A stretch of DNA of 64,000 bases from DASWUZ01 sp036401375. Lineage in GTDB: Bacteria > Acidobacteriota > Terriglobia > Terriglobales > Acidobacteriaceae. Below the pieces are notes generated by a model. That model had not been told where the DNA came from and did no database searches. It saw only the letters and a program-made list of their open reading frames with translations. Shown one piece after another: positions 33,674 to 42,144 of the stretch (the stretch's first letter is position 1; each line of letters opens with the position of its first letter). Both the position numbers and the translations under genes were made by a program. Where the stretch lies: contig DASWVB010000013.1 of NCBI GenBank assembly GCA_036401375.1, positions 150,615-214,614 of the forward strand, read 5' to 3'.

Positions 33674-34794
33674 CTGCGTCCTTAACATCCAGTGAAGGAA
33701 TTGTTTCGATGCCGATACCGCAAATTGAAATAGTAGACCAGCTTTCGTTGGGAGAGGAGAGAGCAACGCCCGAGGTACACGAAAATAGCATCACCACGGT
33801 CGCCAGATCAGGCGAGTTAAGCCAGCTTCCCATTCTACTGCTGAATGTGCACGATAACTGTAACTGCCGCTGCGTCATGTGCGACATCTGGCAGAGGCCC
33901 CGCGGAAGAGAGATTGCGCTTGCCGAGCTGACGCGGCACCGGGAGTCCATTGCTGCCCTCAACGTGCAGCAAGTGGTGCTCACGGGGGGCGAGCCGCTGC
34001 TTCACTCGAACTTCGAGGCGCTCTGTGCCCTGCTCAAGAGCTGCGACGTGCGGATAACGCTGTTGACCACGGGCCTGCTACTCTCAAAGCGCGCGGACGC
34101 AGTGGCGAGATGGGTTGACGAGATCATCGTATCGCTCGACGGCCCACAGGCCATTCACGACGGAATTCGCCGTGTTGCCCGCGGCTTTGAGTTGATCGGA
34201 AGCGGCATCGCGGCCGTCCGCCAGCTTGCGCCGGGAATGCCGATCCAGGCCCGCAGTACGGTACAGCGCGCCAACTTCGCTTACCTGCGCGAGACGGTAG
34301 CGGCGGCTCAGCGCCTCGGGTTCGATTCGATCTCCTTTCTTGCCGCCGATGTGTCCTCCGCAGCATTTAATCGCGAGCTGCTCTGGCCGATCGAACGGCA
34401 AAACGAGGTAGCGCTGCTGCCGTGTGAAGTGGATGCTCTCGATGAGGAGGTGCGCCTGCTCATTGAGCAATACAGCGATGAGGTAAGTAGACGTTACATC
34501 GTGGAGTCGCCCGAGAAGCTGCGTCGCATCGCGCGCCGTTTTCGTGAGCATACGGGCGAGCTGCCACCCCGATCCCCTCTCTGCAATGCACCGTGGACCT
34601 CCGCCGTACTTGAGGTTGACGGCACGGTCCGCCCGTGTTTCTTTCATCGCAAGGTCGGTAGCACCGCACTGGGATCGCTTGAAGACGCAATTAACTCTGA
34701 AGACGCCCAGCGATTTCGCAAGACGCTCAATGTATCCAGCAATCCTATCTGTCAGCGGTGCGTCTGCTCGTTGAACTACAAGCAGGCCGGCTAA
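33670..34794 (+). CDS. Radical SAM/SPASM domain enzyme
   Basis: A 374-residue protein. The first 50 residues are unconserved, then LPILLLNVHDNCNCRCVMCDIW carries the cluster cysteines C64, C68 and C71, followed by VVLTGGEPLLH (SAM-binding GGE). The C-terminus is a SPASM-type domain with PLCNAPWTSAVLEVDGTVRPCFFH, GSLEDA and a final C361-x2-C364-x-C366, probably binding auxiliary iron-sulfur clusters. SPASM enzymes commonly modify peptides (RiPPs) but also sugars and lipids. It has no B12 domain, unlike the other four. ATG 33670 overlaps the previous stop by 4 nt. Confidence 0.87.
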   Translation: MTASLTSSEGIVSMPIPQIEIVDQLSLGEERATPEVHENSITTVARSGELSQLPILLLNVHDNCNCRCVMCDIWQRPRGREIALAELTRHRESIAALNVQQVVLTGGEPLLHSNFEALCALLKSCDVRITLLTTGLLLSKRADAVARWVDEIIVSLDGPQAIHDGIRRVARGFELIGSGIAAVRQLAPGMPIQARSTVQRANFAYLRETVAAAQRLGFDSISFLAADVSSAAFNRELLWPIERQNEVALLPCEVDALDEEVRLLIEQYSDEVSRRYIVESPEKLRRIARRFREHTGELPPRSPLCNAPWTSAVLEVDGTVRPCFFHRKVGSTALGSLEDAINSEDAQRFRKTLNVSSNPICQRCVCSLNYKQAG

Positions 34795-34815
34795 CGTGGA
34801 CCCGTCAGAGGATTC

Positions 34816-35877
34816 GTGAAGGTCGCGCATGCCGAAACGCCGAGCCTCCGGACATCACCCGCCAGACAGAGAGCGCTCCTCGAAAGGATCTGCAGAGCGT
34901 ATGCGAATGCGCAGGAGCTCGCGGACGAGCATGCGGAGGAATACGGTCCTACTCCGTGGTGGCAGCATGTGCGAAACAGGAGCCTGTCGCCGGTGCAGGC
35001 CGCGCTCTCGAGCGGCGATGTCGATAGCCTCGGCAGGATGTATGAGAATTTCTATAGAGATCCTTGTTCAAAGGGACTTGTCGCAACGCCGCGAAGCTGG
35101 GTGGGCGCGAGCGACCGCGAGTATATCGACGATGCGGAGCTGCGCGTCATGCTGCAGCAGACGCAATATCGCATCGAGTGCTGGCGCTCTTACACCTCAG
35201 GCCGCTACCCCATTGCGGCTTTGGAATCGCCCGGTGTTGGAAGACCCTTTGGCGTCTGGGTCGAGGAAACCTTCATCGTACCGCGAGCTGAATATCACCA
35301 CGCCAGCGCTGTCCGCACGGCAGCACTGGCGGGTGCAGATTCCACCATAGTCGAGATTGGCGGCGGCCACGGAGCTATGGCATACCATCTTCTTCGGGCC
35401 GCTAACCGAATTCGGTACATCGACTTCGACCTGCCGGAGACGCTGGCTTTGGCAGCCTACTACCTCGCTCATGCGCTTCCGCAGCACGACCTGGTGCTTT
35501 GCGGTGAGGAGGGTGGCTCATTAGAAGAGAGTCCAGCGGGCTCCATCACGCTGCTGCCGCCCTGGAAGATGCCGTGCCTGGCGGACAAGAGCGCGGGCGT
35601 CACCTTCAGTTCACACCTATTGTGCGACCTGGCACCCGCGGCGCGGGAGAGATACCTCGTTGAGATTGGCCGCTTCACCACTGGCTGCCTGGTTGACTGG
35701 GGGCGCGAGGACCCCGACGCTCTGAAGGAATTTGAACGACACTTCGAACTGGTCGAGCGGCGTAGAGCGGCCTGGCATCTTTATCGTGATCCTGACGCCC
35801 GGGAGTGCGAACTGCTGCTTCGCCCTCGGGATCAACCCTCTACTAATCGAGCCAGCTGCTCAAGTCCCGTCCGATGA
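34816..35877 (+). CDS. Putative sugar O-methyltransferase
   Basis: A 353-residue protein from GTG 34816. The core TIVEIGGGHGAMAYHLL, RYIDFDLPETLALAAYYLAHALP and VTFSSHLLCDLAP matches the putative sugar O-methyltransferase family (NanM/TIGR04371 type), found in glycan or natural product loci. N-terminal helices (LLERICRAYANAQELADEHAEEYGPTPWWQ) are family-like. It lies 21 nt after the SPASM gene. Its last 35 nt overlap the end of the convergent sulfotransferase gene, so the two transcripts are complementary at their 3' ends. Confidence 0.8.
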   Translation: MKVAHAETPSLRTSPARQRALLERICRAYANAQELADEHAEEYGPTPWWQHVRNRSLSPVQAALSSGDVDSLGRMYENFYRDPCSKGLVATPRSWVGASDREYIDDAELRVMLQQTQYRIECWRSYTSGRYPIAALESPGVGRPFGVWVEETFIVPRAEYHHASAVRTAALAGADSTIVEIGGGHGAMAYHLLRAANRIRYIDFDLPETLALAAYYLAHALPQHDLVLCGEEGGSLEESPAGSITLLPPWKMPCLADKSAGVTFSSHLLCDLAPAARERYLVEIGRFTTGCLVDWGREDPDALKEFERHFELVERRRAAWHLYRDPDARECELLLRPRDQPSTNRASCSSPVR

Positions 35878-36724
35878 GGGACTGAAGCCGCAGGATGTCG
35901 CGCTCATAGTAAGCGACGAGTCGCGCGCGGTCCTCTGGCACCCGTCGCCGCTCCGCAGTGCCGGGCGGCAGATGCGGCGTAGACGGAACATCGACCTCCT
36001 CGGGCGGGACGCTGCAATCAACCTCGAGAAAAGTCAGCAGCTGAGCGAACCATTGGTGGTAGTCGCGCTGGGTGTCTTCATAGAAGGACAAGAACAATTG
36101 TTCCGGGGGGAAACGCTTCAGATACCGATCGACCTGCTCTGCGTATTCGCCAAATGCAAGGAATGGATTGAAGAGCCGAATCTGGGATTGAGGCTTCAGC
36201 AGGTCGTCAAAGGCGAGGTCGAGATGTGTCGAGAAGGAGTGCGTCACTGACCCGTCAGACAGGCTCTTTAGGTATTGCTGATAGGCACGCTCTGCAGGGT
36301 CCATGAGTACGATGATCACCCGCGCATGCGGAATGAGACTGGCAATGCCAGCCGCCGCTGTCCGGGACCACAGATAGCAGACGCTTCCCTCGCCGATGGC
36401 GCGCTCCCCATGCGCAGACGCGAAGAGGCCGCAGTAGTCCTCGAGGCCAGTGACGATGCCCCCAAAGCGCTTGCCCGGTGCACCGGCATCCAGGTAGGCC
36501 CTGAGTTCGGCATGGCTGGTTTTGATGCGAGGCTGCAACGAGGGGTCGAAGCGCTCTATGCGAATCTCCTCCGCAAAGTAGTTTGGCTCCTTCAGAGGGC
36601 TCATGAACACCTGCGGATGACGGTCAAGCTGGTAGTAGAGCAGGTCGGTTCCTGCCTTCGGTGCACCAGCGATAAAGAAGTTGGGCAGGCGCGTGTGGCG
36701 CTTCGGAAGGCATGTCACGTCCAC
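35843..36724 (-). CDS. Sulfotransferase family protein with altered PAPS-binding residues
   Basis: A 293-residue sulfotransferase fold. The 5'-phosphosulfate loop reads LPNFFIAGAPKAGTDLLYYQL; the usual KxGTT/S is KAGTD here. The 3'-phosphate strand reads RVIIVLMDPAERAYQQYL, where the canonical form is LRxPxxRaySxY; Arg and Ser are replaced by Met and Gln. EDYCGLF and SFYEDTQRDYHQWFAQLLTFL match the rest of the family. Donor binding may therefore differ, or activity may be reduced. The start at GTG 36724 is uncertain. Its promoter carries the same GTGACAA repeat as the radical SAM operon, so it is likely part of the same pathway, adding a sulfo group late. Confidence 0.82.
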   Translation of the reverse strand: MDVTCLPKRHTRLPNFFIAGAPKAGTDLLYYQLDRHPQVFMSPLKEPNYFAEEIRIERFDPSLQPRIKTSHAELRAYLDAGAPGKRFGGIVTGLEDYCGLFASAHGERAIGEGSVCYLWSRTAAAGIASLIPHARVIIVLMDPAERAYQQYLKSLSDGSVTHSFSTHLDLAFDDLLKPQSQIRLFNPFLAFGEYAEQVDRYLKRFPPEQLFLSFYEDTQRDYHQWFAQLLTFLEVDCSVPPEEVDVPSTPHLPPGTAERRRVPEDRARLVAYYERDILRLQSLIGRDLSSWLD

Positions 36725-36749
36725 ACTTTAACAATCCTCGGAGCTCCAG

Positions 36750-36767
36750 TTGTCACTCATTTGTCAC
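36750..36767 (-). promoter_or_regulatory. GTGACAA-N4-GTGACAA direct repeat before the sulfotransferase gene
   Basis: On the forward strand TTGTCAC-TCAT-TTGTCAC; on the gene's strand GTGACAA-ATGA-GTGACAA. The period is 11 bp, as before the radical SAM operon. A TAAAGT box (36730-36725, reverse strand) follows after 19 nt, the same gap as in the other promoter. If that box is used, the transcript would begin near or inside the annotated start. Confidence 0.6.
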
Positions 36768-36874
36768 GTGCTTGCGGAGCCAGTCGCCACGGTATCGACA
36801 TGCCGGCTCGCGCCCAGTTCTGCTGCCTGTGCGAGGAGTGGCAGCGAGTAGCCTTGCCCTCACCTCTCAAGGTG

Positions 36875-36919
36875 CTTTAACGCGGCCGTAACCATCCTTT
36901 AACGGAAAACCCCTAGTCT
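36875..36919 (+). promoter_or_regulatory. Triple 11-bp repeat (CTTTAAC type) and -10 box before the TonB receptor gene
   Basis: Three 11-bp units follow each other: CTTTAACGCGG (36875), CCGTAACCATC (36886) and CTTTAACGGAA (36897). Exactly 10 nt after the last CTTTAAC core comes TAGTCT (36914-36919), a -10 candidate. A tandem-repeat box replacing the -35 with a 10-nt gap to the -10 is the known layout of PhoB-activated promoters, and the core resembles the cyanobacterial Pho box. Phosphate-starvation control of the receptor is inferred. Confidence 0.6.
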
Positions 36920-36982
36920 CTGGCTAAGCCGAATTACAGGCAAAGAAGCAATACCGGAGAACTGCCCGGACTTAGGAGAGCC

Positions 36983-39775
36983 ATGTATACCCGCAGAATT
37001 CCCCTATCTACCGTTTTTCTATTCGTCCTGCTTATTGTCGCTCCGGCCTTTAGCCAGAGCAGCAAAGGCACCATCACCGGAGTAGTGAAAGACACCCAGG
37101 GGGCGGTGCTGCAAGGCGCGCGCATCGAGTTGCAGCCGGCGGCGAGCTCTGCGGTCAGCGGTGGACAGGGAGACTTCACCGTCACGGACGTCGCGCCGGG
37201 AACTTACACTCTGACTGTCTCGTATGTGGGCTTCGCGACCTTTACCTCACCTGTCACCGTGCAGGCGGGACAGGCAGCCCACCTGGATGCCACCCTGAGC
37301 GTCGCCTCCACCAGCCAGAACATTATCGTCACCGCTGACCGCCCACGTGGGGAGGCGGAGGCCATCAACCGCACGCGCGCTGCTGAAAACATCCTGCAGG
37401 TCTTGCCCTCAGAGGTAATCACCTCGCTACCCAACGCCAATATCGCGGACGCGCTCGGGCGTATGCCGTCCGTAACCATCGAGCGCGACGAGGGTGAGGG
37501 CAAGTATGTACAGATCCGCGGAACAGAGCCACGCCTTAGCAACGTCATGGTGGATGGCATCACCATTCCGTCGCCCGAGAGCGGAGTGAGGCAGATCAAG
37601 CTCGATACCATCGCCTCAGACCTGGTCGACTCCGTCGAGATCAACAAGACACTGCAGGCCAACATCGACGCTGACGGCATCGGCGGCTCCGTCAACCTCG
37701 TGACGAAGACTGCCGGCGAGACACCGACCATTAACCTCTACGGCGTTGGCGGATACACGCCAATCATTGGCGGCCGCGAGGTTGACCAGTTCGGTGGGAC
37801 TGTAGGCAAGCGCTTCGGCGCCACCAGGAAGCTTGGTGTGCTGGCCGGCGGAACCTACGACTACAACGGGCGCGGCATCAACGATATCGAGCCCGTACCG
37901 ACGGCCGGCAGCGCCGTGCCGCATTATGACAGCATCGATCTTCGTGACTACGTTTATAACCGCACCCGCTGGGGTGCAACCGGCAGCGCCGATTATAAGC
38001 TTGGCGACGGCTCTGACGTCTCTGCCCGCATGCTCTTCTCGACCTTCAGAAACTGGGGCAACAAGTGGGTACACACTTTGAACGACGGGGGAACGCCGCA
38101 GTACAGTCAGGACTGGCGCCGCCCCAACATGGCGATCGGCAGCCTGGCGTTGGAAGGCAAACACCTGATGACTACCTCCTGGTTCAACTGGACGGTTGCC
38201 GTCTCTCGCTCGCGCTCGCTCGGTGGCAGCGGCGGCGCCAGATATCAGTGGATGGGTGACCCGAACATCGATTGCGTTAACGACCAGAGTGTAGCTGCCA
38301 GCGTCTACCGGCCGGGCTGGAGCGCAGGCTGCTTTGGATCTGGCGCGGATAATGCTCTCGACCGCAACAACTACGGCCTCAAGGAACTCGATCTGCCTAC
38401 GTTCGGCCGAAGCGTTCAACTGAACCTGCAGGCCTCTGCCTCGTATGCGCGGCAGTACCACCTGGGAGCACGCTTTGGCACCTTCGAGTTCGGCGGCAAG
38501 ATTCGCAACGCTCATAAGTTCGACGATACCTTTAACGAAGCGTACGTCGTACCCCAGGACGAAAGCGGAAATCCGATTCCCATTCCTGACTCGCTTCATC
38601 CGGAATGGAACAGTGATTTCACTGATTCGAACTATTATGACAAGACCTACGCCGTCGGCACGGTCACTGACTGGGGCAAGATAAAGAAGTACGTACTCGC
38701 AAACCCCGGCCAGCTGACACTTACAGGCGGGCCCGGAGCTAACTCGAACAACTACGACCTCGTCGAGCGGATTCCGGCGGGATATCTGATGAATACACTG
38801 GAGCTCGCGAGCCGTGTCCGCCTGGTAACCGGCATACGCTTTGAAGCGACTCACGTGAGTACTCTCAGCTTTGACCAACGCGTGAACACCCTTTCCTTCA
38901 AGGCAGGCGGCGATTACCTCGACGTGCTTCCCAGTGCGTCACTCCGCTTTGAAGTTGACAAGGACTCCGATCTTCGCCTGGTTTACGGCAGGGGGCTCGC
39001 TCGTCCCGATCCGCAGGATATATCGGCAGCCGTAGGTCAGCCGGACACGACCCAGACACCGCCGACGATCAGCATCGGCAATCCTAACCTGAAGGCCGAG
39101 CATGCCAATAACTACGACATACTTTACGAGAGGTATCTGACTCCACTCGGACTGATCCAGGCCGGCTACTTCTACAAGGACCTCACCGACCCAATTACTA
39201 CGGTGTTGACTGAGCCGACGACCGGACCGTTCGCCGGATACAAGGTAACCCAGCCAGGGAACGCGGGCAGCGCGTATGTGCAGGGATTTGAAATAGGCTT
39301 TCAGCAGCGCCTCTCCTATCTTCCGGGGATGATGCGCGGCGCAGGCATCTCGGCGAACTACAGCTATACAACTTCAAAGGCGCGCGACCTGCCGGGACGA
39401 TCGGATCAACCCGCCCTGCTGCGCCAGGCTCCGAATACCTGGAACGTCAGCCCCACCTATGACACTAGAAACTTCTCCCTGCGCGCCGGCATGACCTTCA
39501 ATGACAAGATGATCTATGCCTATCAGTGGTCTGACGGCGCTGATTCAGTAGGCGTCAAAGGGCCGGTAGGGGATAACTATCTGTATCCCCATTACCAGGT
39601 AGACGTACAGGCGACCTACAAGCTAGGTCGCGGCTTCTCTGCCTACGCTTACGGTCTTAACCTCAATAATGAAGTATTTGGCTTCTACAACGGCAGCCCG
39701 CAGTATGTAGTACAGCGTGAGTACTACCATCCGACTTATGCCGGTGGTATTCGCTGGTCCTCCGCCAGCGAATAG
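36983..39775 (+). CDS. TonB-dependent outer-membrane receptor
   Basis: A 930-residue receptor. A signal peptide (VFLFVLLIVAPAFSQ) is followed by a carboxypeptidase-regulatory-like domain (GTITGVVKDTQGAVLQGARIELQP, GTYTLTVSYVGF), then the plug (LPSEVITSLPNANIADALGRMPSVTIERDEG, YVQIRGTEPRLSNVMVDGI, ANIDADGIGGSVNLVTK) and a 22-strand-type barrel ending QREYYHPTYAGGIRWSSASE. The plug pattern matches the TIGR01782-type receptors, often for carbohydrates. GGAGAG precedes ATG 36983. It stands next to the radical SAM cluster, and its repeat-bearing promoter suggests co-induction. The ligand could be the cluster product, a phosphorus source or a glycan. Confidence 0.9.
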   Translation: MYTRRIPLSTVFLFVLLIVAPAFSQSSKGTITGVVKDTQGAVLQGARIELQPAASSAVSGGQGDFTVTDVAPGTYTLTVSYVGFATFTSPVTVQAGQAAHLDATLSVASTSQNIIVTADRPRGEAEAINRTRAAENILQVLPSEVITSLPNANIADALGRMPSVTIERDEGEGKYVQIRGTEPRLSNVMVDGITIPSPESGVRQIKLDTIASDLVDSVEINKTLQANIDADGIGGSVNLVTKTAGETPTINLYGVGGYTPIIGGREVDQFGGTVGKRFGATRKLGVLAGGTYDYNGRGINDIEPVPTAGSAVPHYDSIDLRDYVYNRTRWGATGSADYKLGDGSDVSARMLFSTFRNWGNKWVHTLNDGGTPQYSQDWRRPNMAIGSLALEGKHLMTTSWFNWTVAVSRSRSLGGSGGARYQWMGDPNIDCVNDQSVAASVYRPGWSAGCFGSGADNALDRNNYGLKELDLPTFGRSVQLNLQASASYARQYHLGARFGTFEFGGKIRNAHKFDDTFNEAYVVPQDESGNPIPIPDSLHPEWNSDFTDSNYYDKTYAVGTVTDWGKIKKYVLANPGQLTLTGGPGANSNNYDLVERIPAGYLMNTLELASRVRLVTGIRFEATHVSTLSFDQRVNTLSFKAGGDYLDVLPSASLRFEVDKDSDLRLVYGRGLARPDPQDISAAVGQPDTTQTPPTISIGNPNLKAEHANNYDILYERYLTPLGLIQAGYFYKDLTDPITTVLTEPTTGPFAGYKVTQPGNAGSAYVQGFEIGFQQRLSYLPGMMRGAGISANYSYTTSKARDLPGRSDQPALLRQAPNTWNVSPTYDTRNFSLRAGMTFNDKMIYAYQWSDGADSVGVKGPVGDNYLYPHYQVDVQATYKLGRGFSAYAYGLNLNNEVFGFYNGSPQYVVQREYYHPTYAGGIRWSSASE

Positions 39776-39810
39776 ATCTCGGGCTGCAGGCTTGCATCTT
39801 GCAAGACGCG

Positions 39811-39850
39811 CTCCAGCGCACTACTTCAAGTATCGCGCTGGAGTCGTTTG
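39811..39850 (+). terminator. Terminator hairpin after the TonB receptor gene
   Basis: CTCCAGCGC (39811-39819) pairs perfectly with GCGCTGGAG (39835-39843), with an inner TACTT/AAGTA pairing, followed by TCGTTTG. A smaller hairpin (CTTGCA/TGCAAG, 39791-39805) precedes it. Position 36 nt after the stop fits a terminator. Confidence 0.6.
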
Positions 39851-39909
39851 CTCCCGGGTAGAGACAGTAAGTAGCTGTTGTGGCAAATAATGACAGACAA
39901 TGAGGATGG

Positions 39910-40965
39910 ATGCGCACTGTAACTCTAATAATGAGAGCTGGCCGGCGGATGAGACTTATCCTGCCAGTCTTAGTAGCGCTCTTAATGAGCGCAGCTTTAA
40001 CAGGTACGGCGCGTGCACAGGCTAGTGCGGCATCGCAGGGCAGTGATGTAAGTGCCAGCACTCTAGTGAGCACTAGCGGTCCTACGTTTCGAGTGATCTC
40101 TAAGGAATTGCCTGAACACTGGACCTTGATCGCCTACGGTGACATGCGGTTTACCGACCCTGCCAACGAGAAGGTGACGAACCCCAAGGTTCGCCGCTGG
40201 CTGGTGGATCGGGTCGCCAGCGAGCATCCGGACGCGCTGCTACTCTCCGGCGACGTACCCTATGATGGATCCGTCGCGAACGACTACGAGGTCTACCGGC
40301 AGGAGACAGCTGCGTGGCGCGAGGCGAAGCTGCGCGTTTACCCCGCGATGGGCAACCACGAGTTACACGGCGACGAGGTCCAGCACCCGACTAACTGGTG
40401 GAATAACTTTCCCGAATTGAATGGCCGACGCTGGTACTCGGTCGAGTTCGGCAATGCTTACATCATCACTGTAGACTCCAACCTGCCGCTCACAGACAAT
40501 AGCCGGCAGCAAGCCTGGGTGCTCGATCAACTCACACACCTGCCCCGATCAACAAAGTTCGTCTTTGTTTCGCTCCACCATCCTCCCGTAGCAGATGGGA
40601 TCCTGAATGACCACTCCCACGATGTTCGGCCGAACGAACGCGCATTAGCCGACCTCCTCGAGAAGCAGGCTGCCGTGTCCAGGGCTAAGTTCATCGTCAT
40701 CGCTGGACATATTCATAACTACCAGCGCTTCTTTGAGGATGGAGTGACTTACCTGGTCTCCGGCGGCGGCGGAGCGAAGCCCTACCCGATCGCACGTACT
40801 ACTGCAGATCTGTTCCAGGATTTTTACTTTCCGAATTACCACTATGTAAAGTTCACCTACGATGGCAAAGCTCTGAACGCCATCATGTATCGCGTAGAAG
40901 ACCCGGCAGCAGCGAAGCCGTCCTGGGTCGTGAAAGACAGTTTTCGAATTCCCGCTGCCAGGTAG
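39910..40965 (+). CDS. Exported calcineurin-like metallophosphoesterase
   Basis: A 351-residue protein with a signal peptide (MRLILPVLVALLMSAALTGTARAQ) and a full set of dimetal motifs: YGDMR, SGDVPYDG, MGNHE, SLHHPP and GHIHNYQR. This is the purple-acid-phosphatase-like/calcineurin layout for periplasmic phosphomonoesterases or diesterases. Start ATG 39910 has GAGG 5 nt upstream; an internal ATG at 39949 would also give a signal peptide. It comes after the receptor terminator but could still be co-regulated. A secreted phosphatase next to a PhoB-like promoter supports a phosphate-related setting. Confidence 0.87.
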   Translation: MRTVTLIMRAGRRMRLILPVLVALLMSAALTGTARAQASAASQGSDVSASTLVSTSGPTFRVISKELPEHWTLIAYGDMRFTDPANEKVTNPKVRRWLVDRVASEHPDALLLSGDVPYDGSVANDYEVYRQETAAWREAKLRVYPAMGNHELHGDEVQHPTNWWNNFPELNGRRWYSVEFGNAYIITVDSNLPLTDNSRQQAWVLDQLTHLPRSTKFVFVSLHHPPVADGILNDHSHDVRPNERALADLLEKQAAVSRAKFIVIAGHIHNYQRFFEDGVTYLVSGGGGAKPYPIARTTADLFQDFYFPNYHYVKFTYDGKALNAIMYRVEDPAAAKPSWVVKDSFRIPAAR

Positions 40966-41255
40966 CGAAGTTACACCGCTCTCGAGTCATCCCTTACAAA
41001 GATTGGAGTGCGGGCCCGAGTAGATCGGCTATGCCGGGTCCTGTGGGAGCCTGCGCTGCACTCGCCACCAGACGCGCACGAGGCCGGAGTCTTTTCGCGC
41101 CACTCCGGGTACTCAGATATATTACCGAGAGCGGGCCGCCACTGGTGCACTTGCTACAGTGCTTGAGACAGGCAGGCAGTCGAGAGTCGATACGGCCCCT
41201 TGCGCGCTGACGGCATCTTGAGAAGAGACAGGCAGAGAGCGCGGGAGACACACCC

Positions 41256-42020
41256 ATCAAGATTGCAAGCTGGAACGTAAATTCAATCCGCGCCCGACTT
41301 CTACACGTCACCGACTGGCTTGAGCAAAACCTGCCTGACGTGCTGCTGCTGCAGGAGCTGAAGGGTACAGAGTTCCCTGCGGAGACGTTCAAGTCGATGG
41401 GCTTCGAGAGCGTGGCGGTTACCCAGAAGGCCTACAACGGCGTCGCCGTCCTCTCCCGCTCTGCCATCGAGACGATCAGCACTACCCTGACCGGCGACGA
41501 GGCAGATAGCCACGCACGCTACCTTGAGGTGACCACCCAGGATATACGCATCGCGAATATCTATCTGCCCAACGGCAACCCGGTCGGTACCGACAAGTTC
41601 GCCTATAAGCTGGCATGGATGGACCGCCTTATATACCAGCTGAATAAGTGGCGCAATGAAGACCTGCCGGTCCTTATCGGCGGCGACTTCAACGTCATCC
41701 CCGAAGACATCGACTGCCACAAGCCTGCCTCCTGGGCCCGGGACGCGCTCTTCCAGCCGGAGCCGCGGGCTCGCTACCGGGCCCTGCTTGAACTCGGATA
41801 TACCGATGCCTTCCGCTCTCTGCACCCTGGAGAAGGCGGCCTGTTCACCTTCTGGGACTACTTCCGGGATGCCTTCGAACATAACCGCGGCATCCGCATC
41901 GACCACGTCCTGCTCTCGCCCGCACTAAAGCACAGGCTGGTGAGCTGCGAGATCGATCGGGCTCCGCGCGCCAGGGCAAAGCCGTCAGACCACACGCCGA
42001 TCATCGTCGAGCTCGCATGA
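41256..42020 (+). CDS. xthA: Exodeoxyribonuclease III, apparent ATC start codon
   Basis: A 254-residue exonuclease III/AP endonuclease. The N-terminus reads IKIASWNVNSIRAR, which is normally MKIASWNVNSIRAR, but the first codon is ATC at 41256. GGGAG lies 8 nt upstream, and the nearest in-frame stop is TGA at 41208 with no ATG, GTG or TTG between. Catalytic motifs are intact: WNVNS, LLLQELK, IGGDFNVIPEDID, FTFWDYFRDAF, RIDHVLLS, SDHTPI. Initiation at the GTG at 41340 would drop the catalytic Asn region. The enzyme repairs abasic sites and trims 3' ends in the cytoplasm. Confidence 0.88.
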   Translation: MKIASWNVNSIRARLLHVTDWLEQNLPDVLLLQELKGTEFPAETFKSMGFESVAVTQKAYNGVAVLSRSAIETISTTLTGDEADSHARYLEVTTQDIRIANIYLPNGNPVGTDKFAYKLAWMDRLIYQLNKWRNEDLPVLIGGDFNVIPEDIDCHKPASWARDALFQPEPRARYRALLELGYTDAFRSLHPGEGGLFTFWDYFRDAFEHNRGIRIDHVLLSPALKHRLVSCEIDRAPRARAKPSDHTPIIVELA

Positions 42021-42144
42021 GTTACTGCTGCGGCCGCGATACAATTGAACTGGTTCTAAACGGGTTAGGTCTCGATTGAGAAACAGGTAGTCAAAACACC
42101 GGTCGCGCGATACGGCAGGGCGCGCCTCTGCAAGCAACTTCCAT

